From Setaria digitata (taxonomy: Eukaryota; Nematoda; Chromadorea; Rhabditida; Setariidae): a stretch of DNA of 64,000 nt. The notes under the pieces were generated by a model, which was not told the DNA's origin, did no database searches, and saw nothing but the letters and a program-made list of their open reading frames with translations. Below are positions 24,753 to 38,876 of the stretch, one piece after another (within the stretch, counting starts at the first letter, position 1; each line of letters begins with the position of its first letter). A program made the position numbers and the translations under genes. The stretch lies in NCBI GenBank assembly GCA_003640385.1, contig RCAB01000277.1, positions 20,518 to 84,517 of the forward strand, in the 5' to 3' direction.

Positions 24753-25112
24753 TTAATATAAATAAAAACACGAGAAATACATAGAAGTATATGTGAAAGT
24801 GGGTGAAATAAAAGAACGCGTGAAGCATGGTGACTGAGATTCTAAGTTGACTGCGTTGATTTTCAATTTCGCGATATTGGTCCGATAAGCATTATCGTTA
24901 AATTTCAGACGGCAACAGTGATAAGCCGGTAATAATACTAATAATAAAGGTGATATAGTGATAACTGGCAAGACTTTGTCACAGATATACTTCCGTAACT
25001 TCAAGTTAGACAATCTGCCAATAAAAAGTAAGGAAAGGGCAAGTATTAAGACGAAAATTACACACGCAAGAATCCAGAAACTCAGAGCTCCAGAGAGAAA
25101 TTTCAAAGGCAA
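24753..25112 (-). CDS. possible small two-pass membrane protein, 119 aa, unrecognised
   Basis: An uninterrupted frame from an ATG encodes a strongly hydrophobic segment at about residues 9-31 (FWILACVIFVLILALSLLF), a basic stretch RLSNLKLRK, and a second hydrophobic segment at about 48-62 (VLPVITISPLLLVLLPAYH). The remainder is polar, ending in an aromatic tail. I do not recognise the family. It lies 40 nt upstream of the DSN1-like start on the same strand, so it may equally be chance open sequence within a shared promoter. Without splice signals or a homologue the call is weak. Confidence 0.25.
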   Translation of the reverse strand: MPLKFLSGALSFWILACVIFVLILALSLLFIGRLSNLKLRKYICDKVLPVITISPLLLVLLPAYHCCRLKFNDNAYRTNIAKLKINAVNLESQSPCFTRSFISPTFTYTSMYFSCFYLY

Positions 25113-25483
25113 AAGAAATACTTGAAATAAGTTTCAAGCTAACCAACGGTTAGGCTAAGTCGGAGACTCTGAACACAATGCAAGGTATAGTCTGCACGGA
25201 ATTCCGGGGAGAAACACAGGTGCAGCAGGAAGGACATTCAAATTTCCCGCGGCAATATTTTCGATGGGTTCGACTCTGAGTTGCTAATACTGTTTGCATT
25301 CCTTCGTAACTCCGTTCGACATGCTTGCCCGAGGCGTGGGTAAGGGTTATTCTCACTGACGGTGTAGCTTTTCTCCAGTTAGTTCTTTCCTACGCTACCT
25401 GTTCAATTTTCAGCCATATTGCTACCTGCACTTTAGATGGCCACTAAGTTACAGTTAACAGTTGTCAAGTTTGTATCGGCTTT

Positions 25484-25487
25484 TCAG
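25484..25487 (+). promoter_or_regulatory. probable spliced-leader acceptor for rpn-9
   Basis: GGCTTTTCAG|ATCAC lies 46 nt before the ATG at 25534. It matches the acceptor form of the gene's introns. Confidence 0.5.
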
Positions 25488-25533
25488 ATCACAAGAAAAC
25501 TAGCCAGAAGTGGTTAGATCAAATTGCTAGAAG

Positions 25534-27584
25534 ATGTCGGAGAGAGTTGAAGCATATTTGATGAAAAACAAAAACACTTCTCACGAAGTTATTGCGGATG
25601 TTTGGCAAAAGCTCGAACAACTTTATTTCAGGAAGTGAGTAGTTTTTCTTTCTGTAGTTATAAAAAAAATCTTCCTTAAACAATATGTGAAAATCGTGAG
25701 TGAAATTGTAATAATACTTCTATTGGAAATAAATCTGAGACAAAATGGTTCAACTGGGAACTCGTGATTTGTATAGCTGATTGTTTCTTGAAAATTTTTA
25801 AACCTTTTTCTACAATAAATATTGTAAACGGTCTTTAGAAGTTTTTTTTCTTTTTTTTTTTTTTTTTTTTTTTTTAACTCTTAGTACTATTCTAGTACTG
25901 GAATCAGCATTTGATTTTCTTCTCACTTGAGAAGTTCATTATTGCTTCATGTATCACCTTTATTTAATTTTTTAAATAAATTTTTATCAAGTGACTTCCA
26001 AATTATTCCATATGTTTTGGGAAAACCTATTTACATACTTAGTATATTGGTTTCACATTTTCAGAATATTCATGTAAATGTTGAATAGTAAATTTTCTAG
26101 ACTTTGGCATCAATTAACTGTGGAACTGCGAAAAGTAATAGCTGATGACGCATTTATTCAGACGATTGATCTAAAAGATTTCTATGACAATTTCATCAAT
26201 GAATTTGAGCATCGAATAAATCCCCTGCAGCTCGTTGAAATTATCATTCCAGTGGCGAAATCAATTTTTATGAAAAGTAAAAGTTTCCATCGTTCATGAG
26301 TGTACTTTTGGTTCAGTAAATCAGGCTTGTGAAAGTTCTGCTCATTAAGAGACTTATTAAGTCTTTGCTACTGAATTGCTTTCTGCATTCGCTACAGAAA
26401 CGACCCATGCTCTATACCAAATTGTTTCGTTCATTTTTTAATCACATTTGATACCGGAGAAGAAAATATGAATATATGGAAATAAGAAGGAAAGTTATAT
26501 TGGAATAAGAAGTGAGTTAAGCCCAATGTAATTTGCTTTTCTTTATAGAGATAATAGAGCAAGGAATGAAAGATGCATATTTTACTCCCTTTAATGTCAG
26601 GCTGATCAACAGAGTCAAATGAACAGAAGGATGTTCTAATATGTTCTGAAATCTTAATTTTAGTATAAACTGCTAGAACTCTAAAGCAGTTTTTTTTTTC
26701 TTTTTTTTTTTTTTTTTGCTGTAATTTGGATTAGTGGAGAATTTCAGTTTAATTTATTTTTCGTTGCAGATAGAGATGCTGCTTACACGTTTTTGGATAA
26801 GATTGAAAAAACAATTTCAAAGGACAAACAAGCAGTGGTGCGTGTGCGAACTGGACAGATCGAATTACGGCTGATGCATAAAGATTCCAAAGATCGTTGC
26901 GTCGATATTCAAGTCGTGAGAGTACTAATTAGTTGTCTTCTTTTGGGCTTTATTTTTGTTCTCATTCATGACAGAAAATACTTTCACATTTGCACATGTG
27001 TTAAAGTTTTGTCGTTATTTTCCAGAAAATGATTGAAGAAACTCAGGTACTGTTAGACGAACTGCCCGGAGTTACACCAGTACATGGACCTTTTTACAAG
27101 GTATTTATCTAGTTTTCGTCTTATCGAGATCAACTGTTTCTTTCCTTGATTGAAATTTTATGAGATCTACATTTAAAATTCCAGGTTTCTTCAGTTTACC
27201 TAAAGGAAATTGGCAATTACGCAGGTTATTATCGTGAAGCCTTGCGTTATCTGGGTTGTGAAGATCAAGCAAAGTTACCGCAATCTGAAAAGCAGTTGCA
27301 AGCTGTGCTGTTAGGATTTGCCGCCCTATTGGGTGACAATGTTTACAATTTTGGTGAATTGGTGTGTTTCTTTTTTCTGACAAGTTTCCGTATTTTATTC
27401 TTTATTCAACATTTTGGCATTTTCGTATATAGTTCTTGTTCCGAAATGAAAACACTGTCGATTTTTAGTCTAAACATGTTACTCATTTTATAATATCGTC
27501 CTTTCAATTGCGAATGGTCTTTAGTTCTGACAAAGTTTGAAATTGCCAGGATTTTTTTCTGCTCATTTTAAATATTTAAGTATA

Positions 27585-27638
<54 letters not shown>

Positions 27639-28565
27639 CAATTAAAATTAATTGTATATATAACAATTATATATACAATTAAATATATATATATTTAATT
27701 GTAGTTAGCTCACTTGTATTTATAGCTGGCACATCCGATTCTTAAATCATTGGAAGGAACTCGCGAGAAATGGATTATTGATGTATTGTACGCCTTCAAT
27801 GCTGGTGATCTCAATAAGTTTAACGAATATCGGCCACAGTGGGCCGAATGGGATGATCTCAAGGATCATCAGGATCTTTTGGAAGACAAAATTCGTTTGT
27901 TGAGCTTGATGGAAGTGTGCATTTTATCAAATGTTTTGGTTCACACTTTGCTTTCTTAGCTTATAAATTTGATGAGAGCCACATGATGCTTATACTTTAG
28001 TTTTAAATGTTTGGAAACTTTATTTGTTTAAATTATAGATTGCTCTGGCTCGTCCGTCGAAGGAACGATATATATCATTTCAAGAAATTGCTGACAAAGC
28101 TCAGATTGATCTTAATAAAGTTGAGGCTCTAGTAATGAGAGCGCTGAGTAAGGGATTAGTACAAGGTTCGATTGATCAAGTGGAAGAACTCGTTAATATT
28201 ACCTGGGTGCAACCAAGAGTACTTTCTCCACAACAAGTAATTTCGTTTTTTTTTTTTAAGTTTTCCATGTCTTTAGTTAAAGAAAGTGGGTTGTTGTTTG
28301 CCTTCTTAGGTTTCTTGCTAACTTATTGGTGATTCATCACTGAAAAATTCAATCCTTTATCCTCGAGATCTATTCCATTAAATATGAAAAACTGGCTAAG
28401 CAGTCGACACATTGTATATATTTCTTTGGTTTTTCAAAAAATTTTTTACATTTTTAAAATCAGATTTTGGCAATGAGTGATCGCATTGGTGCCTGGTGTG
28501 CGGAAGTTGAAGGAATGGAGGCAATTGTTCGTAATAACGCCAGAGAAATACTGACAAAAACGTGA
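25534..28565 (+). CDS. rpn-9: 26S proteasome lid subunit RPN9 (PSMD13), 387 aa, 8 exons
   Basis: PCI-domain subunit of the 19S regulatory lid, needed for assembly and stability of the 26S proteasome. Exons 25534-25634, 26101-26276, 26770-26915, 27026-27100, 27185-27361, 27726-27914, 28039-28236 and 28464-28565 join in phase to 387 residues (human 376). Stretches nearly matching PSMD13 include LWHQLTVEL, NFINEFEHRINPLQLVEII, LDELPGVTPVHGPFY, YYREALRYLGC, FNFGEL-type VYNFGELLAHPIL, and in the PCI winged-helix part LVMRALSKGLVQGSIDQVEE and TWVQPRVL. The exon 3 donor was placed at GTC|GTGAGA, which is stronger than the in-frame GTCGTG three bases earlier. AATAAA at 28613-28618 is a good polyadenylation signal, 48 nt past the stop. 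A (TA)n tract sits in intron 5. Confidence 0.98.
27590..27632. repeat. (TA)n microsatellite in rpn-9 intron 5
   Basis: About 21 consecutive TA dinucleotides, followed by further AT-rich palindromic sequence to about 27705. Confidence 0.9.
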
Positions 28566-31500
28566 TCCTAATTACGAATTGTTCTTCTGTACCACTATTA
28601 TAAATCAGAAATAATAAATGCAAGCAATTTTTCGGATAGCAAGTTTTTTTTTTTTTCGAAAATGTGAGTCTACAAAAGTCGGGTACGGAACTCTTTAAAA
28701 TGCCTGTTGGGGCACTGAAACCTTTTTTTTTACGTGGGTTTCGTGCTGTAATTTCTTAAGATTATACTTAAAATACACGTTTCATACAGCACTTTTGTAA
28801 TCTATAAAATAGCCTAAAGGATTCAAGCTGATGAATTATTTTATTTAGTGTTAAATATTCGGACATCTAAATTTTACGGGATTTTGTGTGGTTTCGTGTA
28901 GAGAGTGAAGGACACTTCATGACATTTTATGTGAAAAAGAACAATTTTAGTAGGTGGTTGGTAAAGGATTGTGAGTTTTTTTTTTTAATGCCATTTCAAC
29001 TGTATGATATGCTACAGCTACACTTCGTCTTTCAGTAAGCTAGACTAAACAAAATTATTGACATGCGATTCGTTATTAAGAAGGAAAAAATTGGTAGAGA
29101 TTCATTCATTACCAGTTGGCAATAGGATGCAAATGTGTGCTATTCGCAAGGATAATTTTTATAGACACAAATAAATGTGCCCTCAATTTGTCTTCCCAAA
29201 AGTCGCTTTTCTTGTAATGGTGACAGGAACCAGTAGATAAATGGATATTCAAACTCCGATAATATATGTAACAAGTGGTAGACATTTTGCACATCCGTTT
29301 CACTTTCAAAAGAGCTGGTGACACGGTAAGTTGCAGTGAGTATGGAAGGAAGTTGGAATTAGTGACCCCAATTCGGCTTATTTAAGTCCTGTTGTTGGGA
29401 CATTTGATGAGCAGTAAAACCAGTTCGTCCAAATACATACACATGGACGGATATGTTATAAGTTGATTTGCTGCTATTTGAAAGCTATGCAAACACAAAC
29501 AATCAAACAACTTATTAATATAATACAAAGAAAAGAAAAGGTTTGCCAAAAAGAAAAGTAATGAAATAACTCGATCAACTTTTAATTGAAATTAATTAAC
29601 TGCTCCACCGCTATTATATTATATCTAGCTGCCAAAACTGAACCGCAGTTAATGCTAGTTATACTTGTAGCACTAAGAATTTACTAATATAATTTCTTGT
29701 CCTAGCAGAAATCATAAATTAATTGATAATTTTGCAGGGGATAAGAAATGGCAAGAAAATAGATATAAAGAACTGATAGCAAAGTATCTTTGATGATTAT
29801 ACCGTTTAAGGTAGCAAATATCAGTAAGGCATTAATAATCCTATGAAAATGACCCGATAGTGGTTGATCTTAACATTTTCTTTCGTTTTCAGAGAAAATT
29901 GAATATTTTAGAATTCGAAAGAAATCCTTCCATTGTGTTTACTGTAGTCCAATTTTCCCGGCAATATTCATTGTTAGTCATAAAATTAATTTATATAGGA
30001 GACACTATATGGGTAATCCTGAAATATAAGATCGAAATTTTATTTTCTCTTACCCTCTCTGTGATTCATTCTCTTTATAAAATGAGGACATGACAAGATG
30101 TAAAATGAAGTGATAAATTAGAGATCAGTAAGATTGATTATCAGAAGGGGAAATAAAGAGGAAGAAAAATGATAAGATGCTAACAGGTCAAAATTAGGAC
30201 AATTTAAGAGAATCAGGACAAGGTTCTCGTCTTTATTCCATTCCTTTTTTTACTCTGCTCTATCAGTTTTTTAAGAGACCTAGTTCATCCTTGACCTTAA
30301 TTTTCCTCTCTTTAATTTGTTTCAATACTTTCTTTACTTTCTTTTTTTTTTTTAATTTTCACTTTTTGCATAAAAGGAGAGGATGAATCGGAAAACTGTT
30401 GAATTTTTCGAAAAATATCTTTAAATTTTCATATTTTCATTTGTTTATTGGAATTAATCACCTGAGGATGTTTACACACTATTAAGTTATAAGCGTCTAA
30501 ATATTTCCACTAGCTTAGATTAAATATAATCCAACTAATCAGTTGGATTCATTTGTTCATTTGTTTATGGCTCGAACCAACCATATATCGAATTATACCA
30601 TGCAATTAACAACTTTTCGGTAGCACTTATAGTTCATTAACAACGGGAGTGTTTCATTTCAGTTCAGTTTCTTCACACCACTGCAATGAAGGAAAAGCTA
30701 AGATAATGCATTATTCAGAAAATAATGTTCTTTCTCATTATCTTCTGTATTACACATCTAATATTGTCATCATTTCTTAATCATTTTTAGTTTTATATAT
30801 TATTTTTTCTCTTGTATTATCAGTTTTCTTATACACAATCATTTTTCATATATAATTAGTAATCAATGTTTTTCAAGTGTTCATTCATTTTATCGGTAAG
30901 TTTAATTATCTGATAACTACTAACAAATTAATCAATTTATCTATGTTAGTATGTGGCTAGTATTGATAAGAGAAGAAAATATCGAGCTTTCGCTGCATTA
31001 CTGAAGACAATCTAGCATTTATTCACTTTCTTTTCATTTTCATTAATTACGCAACAAACCGGACTTTCCTTTTCAGGTTTTCGGGTTAAGACAGGGATTT
31101 TTAAAGCGAGAAAAGGAAATGCCTAACATTATATATTTATATATAATACAGATATATGCATATATATGTATATAATGGAATGAAAATGCCATCACATCGC
31201 ATTCCGGCAAAACTGGCCCGAAAATGAGGTAATGGTGTCACTGTCATATCGGACCCGTCCTCATTGCGCTCTCTCACCCTCTCACATTTGCGCTTTCATT
31301 TTCTACATTCAGCAAAATTTCACTTTCCGTTCCGACCAGTAATTTTTTTTGCCGAATTTAACCTACATTTTAACATACAATTACAGTTTACTGTTCCGAC
31401 TATTACTAAAATGTTTGACTTGCATATGCCAATCATTAAACATTCCTATACAAAGCGGACAGATTTCATTTCCGCACTGTGAAACAGTGTTCATTAAATA

Positions 31501-31860
31501 TCACTACTCCTATCTTTTTATCATTAGCATCGTCATCAGTATTATTAACTATTATTTAGTTACTATTATTAATTATTATTACTTCGTCCATTCCTTACAA
31601 ATATTTGTTTTTTATTAAAATTTTTTATTTATTAAAAAAAAGCAATAGGTGTTCATTATCCAATAATTAAATCCGTTATTCTGAGCGGAATCATAAAATA
31701 ATTTGAGATAATTTCAATTGCCATTCTTTTGGATAAGTTACCGAATTGGTGCTATTTCAAAGTTTGGCAGGAAAAAAATAGAATGCTTTTTCATTTTGAT
31801 TACTTAATAGAAATATCCTTATGAAGATATGAAATAAATTAAAAAAAGAAACAAACTAAT

Positions 31861-32010
31861 TATAATTATAATTGTAATTAATACTGTTGTGACTATTATT
31901 ATTTTTATGATTATTACGATCATTATTTATTATTTTTATTGTTATTACTACTATTAATGTTACTATTATTGTTATTATTATTATTAATTTATTATTATTA
32001 TTGTTATTAA
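31861..32010. repeat. imperfect (ATT)n / (TTG)-interrupted microsatellite
   Basis: Repeated ATT/TTA triplets with TTG and ACT interruptions over about 150 bp. It creates an apparent Asn-rich open frame on the minus strand that I do not regard as a gene. Confidence 0.85.
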
Positions 32011-32689
32011 TTTTTTTCTTAGAATAAATATAGAAATGAAAGGAAATTTTGAATTGCAACCATGGGAATCACTTAATTGTCAGTGATGGATGGTACTCAT
32101 TAAATGATATTAATAAGAGAATGCCATCAAGCTGACTGGCCCCAATGAAGAGGTAAAAAAGACTAATCTATGATGAGACTGGACTAGACATGAGGAAAGA
32201 TAGACTAGTCTAAGGAATAGTCGAAATTCATTCAAGCGTTCTTTTCACGAATAACTGGCATATAAAAAAAAGAACATGTCAATTAGTAAAGTGAACCATT
32301 GGTGCTATTTGCTCTTAAATAACCTTTTTTTTGTTGTCATAATTTTAAAAAATATTTTCTTTCTCGGCGGGAAGTGAAATCATTCTCATTGTTTCGTATG
32401 CCACAATTTGTTGTTTTTTTCCTTGCCGATGTCCACTACAAAGGAATAATTTGATTGTTATTTGGGAACAATTTCAGTGGCACCCATACAGGTGAACTTC
32501 TTGAAAGGTCAATTTTTTTCTAATCTATGGAATTTGTCTGTTCAATTCACTGACTTCGGAAAAAGAGAGTTCCCGAGAAAATGATCATGGATTTGGGATA
32601 TGGTAGGCACGACAGCAAAAAGGTGCTGCATTTCCTTGTCATTGTCACTTTCATTTTCATTCAAATCTTGTCCCATCCAAATAATTATT

Positions 32690-32765
32690 AATTATTTCAC
32701 TGCAATTATTTATTACTATTTGTTACTACTGTTAATTATCATTGTTGATTATTATTATTATTTTG
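32690..32765. repeat. imperfect ATT-rich microsatellite
   Basis: Interrupted ATT/TTA triplets similar to those at 31861-32010. Confidence 0.7.
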
Positions 32766-33178
32766 GTGCTTTATTTAAGTAAAATTTACTGAATCTAATC
32801 GAAAAATTTTCCAAAACAATGAAAAGAAAGGAAAGAAGTTGTGAAGTTGGAACAAAAAATATTTAAAAAGTGTTAATTTTCAAAGGTGGAACATACGTCA
32901 CTGTGACTGAAATATTCTTCGATAACTCGTTGAACTTTTTGGAATTATGATGTTTTTGTTTAGTGCTTGTGGTGCTTTTTAAATTTCCCCAAAAAAAAAT
33001 GTTCCATTCGAAATTGATTTGTCGTCAGTGGACGACCGGATATACTCTCCGGAAATTCATACAACGATCAGACAACTATTCGAAAATTCTATTTTCCGGA
33101 CATGGTAAATCTCAACCGATACAAACGCATATTTTTAAATGCTCACATTTGAAACTGCTGTTGAACGACACCCTGCCG

Positions 33179-33202
33179 TTGTGTGTGTGTGTGTGTCTGT
33201 CT
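33179..33202. repeat. (GT)n followed by (CTGT)n
   Basis: GTGTGTGTGTGTGTGT followed by CTGTCTGT. Confidence 0.85.
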
Positions 33203-34096
33203 GTTTATACTGGTCTGTCTATTGCCACTGTAGTTCCTGTTCCACTTTTTACATTCAAATTCCCGCATACAGCCACACTTTTTCTTATTTGTCGGGAGGG
33301 GAGCACCTCAACATCCGATGTCACAATGGCTGAACACATGCAGTAGCAGCTGTCACCCTCATCTCATCCTATTCCTTCTAATTAACCATTCCTTAATGAC
33401 ACTTCTCAACCTTCATTCCGGACCTTTTAACAAATTTTTCTTATCAGCAGCATTCTTATCATTTGTATCAGTCAATTCCATTAAAGTAATTCATTACCTT
33501 ATCAAATATGGTTATTATCATTTCATTTCATACTCTTTTCGCGTCCTACTTTGATTATTTTAATATTATAAGTGAATAGTTTTATATGGTATTTCATTTT
33601 TTATTCATTTACTTATTCATAAAATAGCTTTATTTTCTTTTTGTCTTTAGAATTTTGCAACATTTGCTGATAAGATTAAGTTTTTAGTTCATTATTAATA
33701 TTATTATTTAATATGATAAAAATTTAACAAGGGAAGAATAGTGGCAGGGGATTTTTACATAATGCTGATATAGTTATCATTTCCATTCTTTTAGTCATGA
33801 ATTTATCTTTTCGTTCAATTCCAAACTTTCAATCTGATATTGCCATTTTGCGTCCATTTAATTTCCATTTTATTTGCAAAAACTTTTCCATTTGATATCC
33901 ATGTACCGATCTTTTTTGAAATGACACAGAAAGAGGTTCATTTTCACCTTAATTAATTAGCGAAAAGTGAACAAGAAAATTGAATTAGGATCTCGAAGAG
34001 GAAGCATTATCAGTGAGTCGATATATAACATATATGGATGTGCACTGCTCCAGAAAAATTATAATGATTTTTTAGAAGTTTAAGATTAAACTGTTA

Positions 34097-34385
34097 TTCA
34101 GGATTTAAAGATCACATATAGTAAAATGTTCCGGATTCAAAAAGTCGACGCTTATAATGATGCGGACTGAGGCTTCAAAAAATGAAAAGCTGGTACTCAG
34201 GCTTCAAAAAGTCGATAATTACAATGTTACTCGGAATTCAACAGGTTAACGACTAGACCGATGCTCAGGATTGAGAAAGTTGATGATTAGACTGACTCTC
34301 AGGATTAAAAAAGTTGTCAATGCCAATGATTCCTGAACTGTGCAAGTCAACAGTTACAAATAGTATTCAGGATTCAGAAATCCAT
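34097..34385. repeat. degenerate minisatellite, about 34-bp period, nine units
   Basis: The core CAGGATTCAAAAAGTCGA recurs in diverged form with GG(A/C)TT starting near 34101, 34133, 34171, 34200, 34233, 34268, 34302, 34334 and 34370, i.e. every 29-38 bp. Each core is followed by a variable ATTACAATGAT-like tail. Confidence 0.7.
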
Positions 34386-37300
34386 CTAATATTCCTTTTT
34401 ACCTGTCACGAAGAGTTTCTCTTTGTTTTTTTCTTTCATTCGCTGTTGAAAGGGTGACAGCACTCGTCTGCACTGGAAATAAATTGTCACTTATATCTCG
34501 AAGTTGTGTCGAATGACAGACAATGCACTGCTCGATTCGAGGACATGCCAACCTCTCCTTACCTCTTTCACTCTTTTTTATAGACATTTATTTGTCAACG
34601 TCATCGTCCTGAGCTCTAATAAACCTGATGTTTACTATCCATATGGCTATGACCCGACCTGATGTCAAATTCTTCACAATACTGAGGTTGTGTCATCTAC
34701 CATAGCCATTCACCTATCTGACAATTTCTAAAGGAGAAAAATGCTTTGATTTGATTTGTTCTGTTTTGTAACAAAATAAACTAGCAATTTCAAAATTCTT
34801 GACGATCGGTGTTGGTTACAAATGTCATAAATAGTTTTGTCACATAATGCAGCTGTTCGCCGAAAGAAACCGCTCATAAATCCATTAAGCTAGAAATAAA
34901 TTTCTGCACCAATTCATTAATTATATTACTTAAATAATAAGAGCAGGTGAAGATATTTTTTCCGGATTTTTGCTCTTTTTAGCACTGTAATTCATTATTC
35001 ATTTATTCATAATCTTGTGAAAGAAGAAAATTGAATGGCATGGAAAATACTGCACACCGAAATAAGAGATTTGGTCAAAAATTATTTAAGGATTTGAAAT
35101 TATTAGACAATTAAAATGTTAGAATGGAAACAGAGAAAATATAAGGAGAAATCTTGAGAATGTTTTAGGATTAAATTTCATTGTTAGCAGTTACGATGTT
35201 TCGCTGTTCTTTACTTACACTCACAGAATTTTCCTCTGTACTTCAAATTTCATTTCTAATTTTTAAGGCTCCTTGCTTGAGATTTATTTTCCCTATCGAT
35301 CTTTTTTTTACGTTTCACTTTACTTTTATCAAAATTTCCGTTTTTTGGTTGATTAATTTTTGTTCTCGTTGATATGCCTCCATCTTGCACTCATCAATTC
35401 TTATCAAATTTCAATTTCCCACTTTGCAGTCCTTTTCCTATAGAAATTAAGAAATTAGAAATTTTATTCGCTAATATTTTGGATGAAATTTTTTGCGCTT
35501 GAGGTAAAATGTTTGGACATTTGCTATCCCAGTAAATTAGTCCTGAAATATTTAAGTTAAAGGAAAATTTATAGCAACAAACAATATGAAAACACAACAC
35601 ACACATATGAAAAGTAATGACATTGACTTCAAGAAGGTCATTCAAGCGGGAACCTGACCCTGTCTGCCCTTTCTGCGACCTTTCCACTACTGTACACGCA
35701 CCACTTGTCATATCAATTTTTCAACTCTCTACATATCTTACCTATTTCATTTATCGATCCGTTTCAAATCATTCTTACTAAATTTTTCTTTCACTGTTTA
35801 TTAAAACTCTCAGCAAATAGATCTCAGTTAATCAAATTTCACTAACAAAGTCTGCCATTCTCCATTCTCATTACCAACTAAAGTAATGTACCGTATCTCA
35901 GATCTAAGCCGAAAGAAAATTTTTCGTCAAAACTTTGTTCTTTTATCGATTGCTCATTTTAGGTTTAAGTTGAAGTTGAATATATATGCATACAAATACT
36001 TATTTGTATTAAATTTACACTATTCTCAGCACAACATTTTTCAAATTTCAAAATTTTTCGGAATTTTTCAAAAAATAAATAATTTAAATTTACTAAATTA
36101 TATTATACTTTAGCTTATTGAATTTCATTTTTCAAACTTACTGCATTCAAATAAATTTATTAACAAAAACTTTTAGCTAGATTGAAAGCAATAAATGATC
36201 GTGAGTTTCAAATAAAGCATATTTCATTTAATTAAATCTTTTAAAAAGAATAATCTATGAATAACTGCTGAAATTCGATTCTGGGTAGAAGCTAAGTCAA
36301 CTGTTGCAGAAATATGATCCCATTTTGCATCGATTAACATTTCCACGTTGCTCAGATAGCAGATATTATCATTTGAAAAATGAAAATTTTCCTGCAACTT
36401 TTAAAAGTTCTTCCTTGCATTCATCAATTGTTGCCTTGAAAAATAATTTTTTTTCCTTTTATAAATGGATTCAAAAAAGAAGCAAAAGAAGTCTTCTTGC
36501 AATCGCATTTTCTTTTGAAGCACTTCTTACTATTCGTAATCAATGTATTTGCCGTTCTCGAATGTTAGCGTCATTTCAAGGCTGATTCCCACATTTTTAC
36601 ACATCTTGATTGGTGGCAAAAAGTTAGACATTTCGATAGCCCAAAAATGGATATTTCGTTCGGATGGGTTCTTTTTTTGCGATTTGCCTGAGAAATAGTT
36701 TTGTGGAGTGTAACATTGAAATGACCTTGCGGCTATCATTTATCATCAGTAGAACACTACGCAACTTTCACTTCTTCCAAAAATGTAATTGAATTTTATC
36801 ATTAAATGAATCGTGTTAAAAAAAATGGTAATAATTGATAGCATAGATTAGAAAAAAAAAAAAAAAATGGGAGAGTCATTCAGAATTATTCTATGTAACA
36901 AAACTTTGAATCAAATTTTTGATGCATATTTTTTTTTAAGAAAATGATGAATTTCAACTTTCAGAATAAATTTGAACCTCAGAGTATTATCTTTCCAATT
37001 CAACTGAATGCAAATTTACCAGATTGAAAAATCGTTTAATTCTCTCTTGCTCACTTTTCTTCTTTTTTTTTATCACTGATAACAATAGTTCCGCAGTTTA
37101 TTCTACCTTGTATGTTTTTGTCTCAAAATAATTACGAATTTCCAGAAATCTTCCCAAATTGAAAATAAAATTTCCGGTGTTTTTTCTGTTTAGAGTTATG
37201 TTTAAAGCTAATGAAGTGAAGTGGCATATATCAGTTGGAAGTAATATTCTATATGAGTCAGTAAACGTCCTTTGTAAAAAAAACTCGTTGTTGGCCAGGC

Positions 37301-38876
37301 CTGAAGTACCAACTATTTTAATAAATGAATTATAATTGATTATAATAGATGATTGATTGTTATGATATAATGTTTTAAATTGTCTAATGGCTGAATAATG
37401 ATTCTTTTTCGGCTCACAACATCAATAAGTTAATCAAACAAGGAATAGTGTTATTAAAAAAAAATGCTTTAAGGATATGGATATATAAATATATTTATGA
37501 TATGTTTTAGGATAAGGTTACATTTAATCACTGTCAGTTTTCACTTCTCCTGCAAATTTAACAAATTTGAAGCCAAACTTATAATGATTCCCAGTAGAAA
37601 GGATTATGTTGTTCGAGCATTTTAAATTTAAAACAAATCAAAAAAAGAATTATTCTTTTGCAAACAATGAGTATGATTTAATAGAAAGCAAAACTTGTTT
37701 GAAGATTTAAAAAGAAAAAAAATTATGCTTTAACACAAACTTCATGCGCTTAATTTAGTTAATGTATTATTTTACTATGATAATTTGTCGGAATATGAAC
37801 ATCGCACAGTAAAAAAAAAGAGCAAACATTTGAACTACGATTGTTTTTTTGTAAAAATTTATTAAAATAAACAAGCGAGGAAAAAAGATATTAAATGACT
37901 TTCATTTCCTTTTTAAACAAAATGTTCCGGTTGTAGATCCGTAACCAGTTATTGTTATTATTTGTGAACAATTTCGATTTCGATGTAATGTCCAATTATA
38001 CACAAAGAAAATCTCGTTCTTCAAATCAGATTTCACTGATTTCGTCAACAATGGTCAACTGTGTAATTACTGTATCCAGTTCTATTTTCATTTTCATCGC
38101 CCACCTTTTGAGAAACTTGTTTTTAATAAAATTTCATCATTATTGTTATTTTTCGATGACATTATTGTTATTGTAATTATCATTATCTCTATCATCTTCA
38201 TTAAATCTTCTATCTTTTATTTATTAATTATTATGATGTACATAATTAGAATCATCAAATATGGCTATTTCTTTGCTTAATTATAACCTTTATTACAAGT
38301 GGTTCGTTCGCATATCTCAATAACAAGAATTGTTATCATTATCGATATTACTGCTGTCAGGCCAATGCTAATATTGGGCAATACTACAAGTTTACGGCTA
38401 TATACGTCTACTGTTATTCCATATCAATCATCACTGATATGATGATAATTATATATCGCTATCAGTCCTTTTACATATCATTGTGTTTGAATTACATTTT
38501 CATTAAATTCTAACAATTTTTTCTAAGTAAATGAGATTTTATATGTAATAACCAGTAAGCAATAGAATATTACCATGAGGCGTAAGTAAATAAAACTTTT
38601 CCATCGAATAATATGTTTTGCTCTCTGAAGATTAAATTTTTGGACCAGGTGCAAATTAATGATATCATTCTTTTACGGTCACCTTTTGGAAATCTAAGAA
38701 AATCGTAAGAAGTAAAACTTTCAATTGAAATACATTCAGATATGAGTCACAAGATAATGATGACTACTCTATTTCAATTGTTAACTTTTCGCTTTCTTTT
38801 CTCTTTCTGTGTGTGACAGCAATTGTTTCAACAATATCGATGATAATTTTTGATATGAATAAGTTAAGACTAATAT

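Larger units (their letters stand above)
24714..25533. promoter_or_regulatory. divergent intergenic region between DSN1-like gene and rpn-9
   Basis: About 820 bp between outward-facing starts, so promoters for both genes are expected here. A minus-strand open frame with two hydrophobic segments (24753-25112) occupies much of it and is listed separately. Confidence 0.45.

Noticed and set aside
25255..25290. tRNA-like B-box GGTTCGACTC
   Set aside because: No A-box or cloverleaf could be built around it.
30570..30600. Minus-strand GGTTCGAGCC resembling a tRNA B-box
   Set aside because: The upstream sequence lacks an A-box and complementary acceptor arms.
31856..32059. Asn-rich minus-strand open frame
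   Set aside because: It is a translation of the ATT microsatellite with no start context or splice signals.
32963..33346. 127-codon plus-strand open frame
   Set aside because: It crosses the GT tract, has no domain resemblance and overlaps another frame of similar length.
35394..35711. 105-codon minus-strand open frame
   Set aside because: Biased composition, no recognisable domain or splice sites.
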